64,000 nt of DNA, taken from assembly GCA_000333855.2 (NCBI GenBank), contig CM007347.1, forward strand, positions 399,219-463,218, read 5' to 3'. This stretch comes from Endotrypanum monterogeii (Eukaryota; Euglenozoa; Kinetoplastea; Trypanosomatida; Trypanosomatidae). A model generated the notes under the pieces. The model was not told the origin of the DNA and did not search any database. It saw nothing but the letters and a program-made list of their open reading frames with translations. Each line of letters begins with the position of its first letter. Position 1 is the first letter of the stretch. Below are positions 60,837 to 64,000 of the stretch, piece after piece. The translations under genes and the position numbers were made by a program.

Positions 60837-63257
60837 CTAGATGCCGGGAAGGTTAATCTCATCGTCACTATCGCTATCTTTCTCCCTCTTCGACTTCCTC
60901 GTTGCACTCTTCTTGGCCTTTCCGTTCGTCATGTCATCGTCGGAGAGACCGGCAGTCATGTCGCTGTCACCCATAGCGCCACCACCTCCACGTCGGCCTG
61001 CCACTGCAGTGCCTCCAATGCGGCTTCGATGGCGGCCGTGGACGCCGTTCCCGTTTTCTGCAGAGGAGTTAGCATCGTCGTCACCGCTTGCATCGTCGGC
61101 GCTGCTGCTTCTATTGTGTATCTGCTGCCTTTCCGCCTTCGTCACTGCCTTAAACCAGTCGTTTGCCTCTTCGTGGAGGCCCGCATCTTTGCACAACTGC
61201 CCCAAATATTTCAGGCACTCGATATTGTCAGGATACTTGCGGTGAACCTGCTCGTACAGCCGCTTTGCCTGCGCGTAGTCGCCGCAGCGCCGGTGGCACG
61301 AAGCCACCATCAGCTGCCATTTGACCTCCTGCGGCTGTATGTGTGAGGCGCGCTCGAAAAACTGTGCCGCCTTGTCATAGACTTCGTTCCTCACAAAATA
61401 GGCGCCAAGCCACGAGATGACATCCATGTTCACCTGATAGTAACGGTAGGCCTCCAGGTAGTAGTGGAACGCCTGCATATCGTCACCGTCGCGGGCGTAC
61501 AAGGATCCAATGCGAGCGAGAGCGTTCGGGTCCGCGGGAACGCGTCCGATGAGACGGTTGAACCACTCTAGCGCCGAAGGGTCGCCAACAAGGTCACTGA
61601 GGTCCGCAATCTGGTACAGTACCTCGCTACTGTCAACGAGCGCCTGTACGCGTTTGAACATGCGCACTGCCTCCTCGTAGAGCCCCAACTTCTTTGCCGT
61701 CAAGCCAAGATTGTAGATCGCCTCCACATTGTCGGCCTCCACAGCGAGCGCCTTGTTGTACAGCTCCTTCGCCTTCTCATAGTCTTTCCGGACGAAGGAA
61801 AAGTTACCCTTGTTGACCAGGGCCTTTGCGTTGTATTGATCCGCGGCGAGGCTGAGGTCACTGTACTGCTCTCCGCTGTCGTAGTCGCCCTCGAGGAAGT
61901 ACAGGTAGGCCAAGTTGGTGGCCGCGCGTGCGCGCAAACTCCTATCCTTTTTTTCAAACTCCTTCAGGCCACTAATGGCCTCCTGATAGCGCTTGTGCTT
62001 GAGATAGTTGAGGTTCTTGCACATCTCCAGTTCACTTGCCACGTGAGAGGTCGGGTCACGCATTTCGTAGTTGCGCAGTTGGGAAATAATGAAGTCATAA
62101 CCGATGCACCAGTCCTTGTGCAATACTGGCGCAATCAAGCGAGCCGCTGTAATGATGTACTTGAGGTACTTGGCGCGGCGCTCCTTGCGCATGCGGCTCA
62201 GACTGTCGTCCACCAAAACATCCTTACGCTTTTCCTCCTCCTCGAAGTCCTCCTCGCCGTCTAAGCCAGGCATGCGGCAGTTCAAGAGACGCGTAAAGGA
62301 TCGCTTCATTTTCTCAGTCTCACCGAGCGCGTAATAGCAAAGAATGAGGTTGAACGTGGCGTTGATGTCACCATTGCCTTCAACGACCGTCTCGTAGCTG
62401 TTTGCAGCGTCTCGGTACTGGCCGAGTTTCACAAATGCATTGGCGATATTTCGGTAGAGATGGTAGCGGAGCTCTTTTCCGGCGCTCGGGGTCTCGTCCA
62501 GTGCCTTACGGAACATCTTGATGGCGAGGAGGTAGTTGTTCTGTGCCATGTAAATGTTGCCCATGTTGACTCGAAGACGGCTCGCCTGGGGGAACTGAAC
62601 GTTGCGGATGATGAGGTTGTAGGTATTGAGGGCCTCGGTGTACAGCTGATGATTTTGATACTGCACGGCTAAATTAAAGTGCACTGCATAGGTCAAATCA
62701 ACGTTGATCTGCTCGGCAAAGCCAAGCTGCTCGCGTTTCTTGCACAGCGCTCGCTCGAGTTTGCCAGCACTCTTGGCCTTTTCGAGCGCCGCGCCATAAT
62801 CCTTCTGTAGAGCCAACATGGCACTTCCCTCGATAAGCTTGTTTACCTGCTTCTCCATCTCGGCCAACTCCTCCTCCTGACTGTTTTCACTTCGCTTCTT
62901 CAGAGGTGGGGCCGGCCCCATAGTCATGTTCGTCATGCGAGCCTGGCCAGTAGGGTCGAATAGAGCGGCAGCAGCGCCCGTGTTTGAGCTGCTGAACCCC
63001 ACCGCACGGTTAGATGTCATGGGCCGCGCGGCACCCGAGAGACCACCACCCATCGTGCCCAGGCGGCTTCCGGGAGAGCCCCAGGCTGAACCCACGCCCC
63101 CCCGCCCCCACTGCGAAGGCGGGGCCTGCATAAGGGGATTCCCATTCATCGCCTGGGGCGCTGAGGCTTTGAAAGGATTCCCGCCTGTCGTCCACGGGTT
63201 CGAGCCGATATCCGGCGTCTGGAACGACGCGTAGATGTCCTCATCGTTTCCGTTCAT
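60837..63257 (-). CDS. IFT88: Intraflagellar transport protein 88 (IFT88)
   Basis: 806 residues. IFT88 is a core IFT-B subunit needed to build the flagellum. The N terminus (MNGNDEDIYASFQTPD) and a Gly/Ser-rich segment to about residue 150 are followed by ten or more TPR repeats from about 190 to 715, for example TYAVHFNLAVQYQNHQLYTE, YLLAIKMFRKALDETP, YEKAKELYNKALAVEADNV, YEEAVRMFKRVQALVDSS, YDKAAQFFERASHIQPQEV and YAQAKRLYEQVHRKYPDNI. An acidic insertion (GLDGEEDFEEEEKRKD) sits between TPR groups, as in other IFT88 proteins. The last 85 residues are Gly-, Arg- and Lys-rich with acidic patches (DSDSDDE). The order and the insertion separate it from other TPR proteins. The ATG at 63257 is 10 nt after a good acceptor. 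Confidence 0.93.
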   Translation of the reverse strand: MNGNDEDIYASFQTPDIGSNPWTTGGNPFKASAPQAMNGNPLMQAPPSQWGRGGVGSAWGSPGSRLGTMGGGLSGAARPMTSNRAVGFSSSNTGAAAALFDPTGQARMTNMTMGPAPPLKKRSENSQEEELAEMEKQVNKLIEGSAMLALQKDYGAALEKAKSAGKLERALCKKREQLGFAEQINVDLTYAVHFNLAVQYQNHQLYTEALNTYNLIIRNVQFPQASRLRVNMGNIYMAQNNYLLAIKMFRKALDETPSAGKELRYHLYRNIANAFVKLGQYRDAANSYETVVEGNGDINATFNLILCYYALGETEKMKRSFTRLLNCRMPGLDGEEDFEEEEKRKDVLVDDSLSRMRKERRAKYLKYIITAARLIAPVLHKDWCIGYDFIISQLRNYEMRDPTSHVASELEMCKNLNYLKHKRYQEAISGLKEFEKKDRSLRARAATNLAYLYFLEGDYDSGEQYSDLSLAADQYNAKALVNKGNFSFVRKDYEKAKELYNKALAVEADNVEAIYNLGLTAKKLGLYEEAVRMFKRVQALVDSSEVLYQIADLSDLVGDPSALEWFNRLIGRVPADPNALARIGSLYARDGDDMQAFHYYLEAYRYYQVNMDVISWLGAYFVRNEVYDKAAQFFERASHIQPQEVKWQLMVASCHRRCGDYAQAKRLYEQVHRKYPDNIECLKYLGQLCKDAGLHEEANDWFKAVTKAERQQIHNRSSSADDASGDDDANSSAENGNGVHGRHRSRIGGTAVAGRRGGGGAMGDSDMTAGLSDDDMTNGKAKKSATRKSKREKDSDSDDEINLPGI

Positions 63258-63267
63258 GTTGCTTCGG

Positions 63268-63305
63268 CTGAATGAGGGGAAGGAGAGATGATACAAGAAA
63301 AGAAT
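63268..63305 (-). promoter_or_regulatory. Predicted spliced-leader acceptor for IFT88
   Basis: Minus strand ATTCTTTTCTTGTATCATCTCTCCTTCCCCTCATTCAG, AG at 63269-63268, 10 nt before the ATG. Confidence 0.75.
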
Positions 63306-63585
63306 TGACAATTTGAAAAAGCGGAGCAGCTGCAGCGTGGGGATTGCTCTACACCAAGCCACACACACAAAAAACGCCTTGGAAATGAGCTTCGCTCAAC
63401 GATACCTCCCCTAACAAGGGAGCGATGAGGAGGGAGAAAAGACGGATGCCCGATAAATGAATGACTTCTCACGACTCCCTCTACTTCAATTGAGAGTGCG
63501 GGACGAATATTCTGGTAGTAAATAGCAGCACAAACCCAGAGAACAGGGGAATACAAAAAAAAAAAACACTCCTGGTGCCCCCGCG

Positions 63586-63587
<2 letters not shown>

Positions 63588-63627
<40 letters not shown>
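63588..63627. repeat. (TA)n microsatellite
   Basis: About 38 bp of TA, the longest pure TA run in the window, upstream of IFT88. Confidence 0.95.
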
Positions 63628-63630
<3 letters not shown>

Positions 63631-63779
63631 GCAGAACAAAAAAAAGGAGTGATGCGCTGACAAATGACGCACTCAGGCAAGGTGAGAAAAGAGCGAAGAA
63701 ACACCAAGATCAAAGTTCAGAGCGAGGTGCCAAGGGAGGTGAGATATTCGGTCAAGACGACCTCTCTCGGTCCGTAGAT

Positions 63780-63813
63780 GTATGCATATACATATATATA
63801 CGCATATGCATAC
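63780..63813. repeat. Perfect 10-bp inverted repeat with TA core
   Basis: GTATGCATAT (63780-63789) and ATATGCATAC (63804-63813) flank a 14-base TA-rich loop. Seen directly. Confidence 0.9.
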
Positions 63814-64000
63814 ATATGCCATCTACTGAGCACCCTTATTCGGGTGTTGAGGTGAGCTGCCCCCATCAAGGAGTGCATTAACTCGTGAAGAAAACGCACT
63901 CACCTATGAGAGGAGGAGAGATTGCCCGGTGGAAGCGAGGCCGGAGCGGCCGGAAACGATTCACCACAGAAAACAGTTCATCAGGTCAAAAACTATTCAT

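Larger units (their letters stand above)
63258..64000. other. 5' flank of IFT88 and window end
   Basis: About 0.74 kb with a (TA)n tract, a palindrome and no supportable gene. It is probably the 3' UTR of a gene beyond the window plus the IFT88 5' region. Confidence 0.65.

Overview
This window is nuclear chromosomal DNA of a kinetoplastid protist, most likely a trypanosomatid of the Leishmania/Leptomonas/Crithidia type. The grounds are: 18 protein genes all on the minus strand with no introns; pyrimidine tracts followed by AG (spliced-leader acceptors) just upstream of many start codons; intergenic stretches of 0.8-3.3 kb rich in (TA)n, (CA)n and homopolymers; GC-balanced coding regions; and a kinetoplast mitochondrial RNA-binding protein of the MRP1/MRP2 family, which is specific to this group. 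The genus cannot be fixed from the sequence alone. The whole window reads as part of one polycistronic unit transcribed from high to low coordinates, with no strand switch. Start codons given here are the first in-frame ATG, usually just downstream of the predicted trans-splice acceptor.

From the right (5' end of the unit) to the left: IFT88 (intraflagellar transport); a TSR2-like pre-rRNA processing factor; an MRP1/MRP2-family mitochondrial RNA-binding protein; a 647-residue protein that looks like a distant relative of it with a long disordered tail; a small EXPERA/emopamil-binding-like ER membrane protein; a 1577-residue TPR protein; an NSF/Sec18-like double AAA ATPase with an unexpected N-terminal hydrophobic signal; the cysteine desulfurase NFS1/IscS; the NVL/Rix7-like ribosome-assembly AAA ATPase; a 147-residue probable mitochondrial membrane protein; a 399-residue two-segment membrane protein; a scaffold gap (20 N) with strange low-complexity flanks; a 922-residue probable mitochondrial protein with a PIN-like C-terminal region; a 208-residue glycine-rich membrane protein; exocyst Sec6; a TatD-family nuclease; a 280-residue protein with a TFIIIC tau55-like signature; and a full ABCA-type ABC transporter. 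Left of that lie 2.7 kb of non-coding sequence.

The genes do not form a functional operon, as is usual in trypanosomatids. Still, many products act in the mitochondrion (MRP-family protein, its neighbour, NFS1, the PIN-like protein, the 147-residue protein), in ribosome biogenesis (TSR2, NVL) or in membrane traffic and lipid handling (Sec6, NSF-like, EXPERA protein, ABCA). The most interesting items are the NSF-like ATPase with a secretory-type N terminus, the probable divergent MRP/whirly-like neighbour of the MRP gene, and the TFIIIC tau55-like protein. No tRNA, rRNA, snRNA, CRISPR array, transposon or retroposon was recognised by eye.
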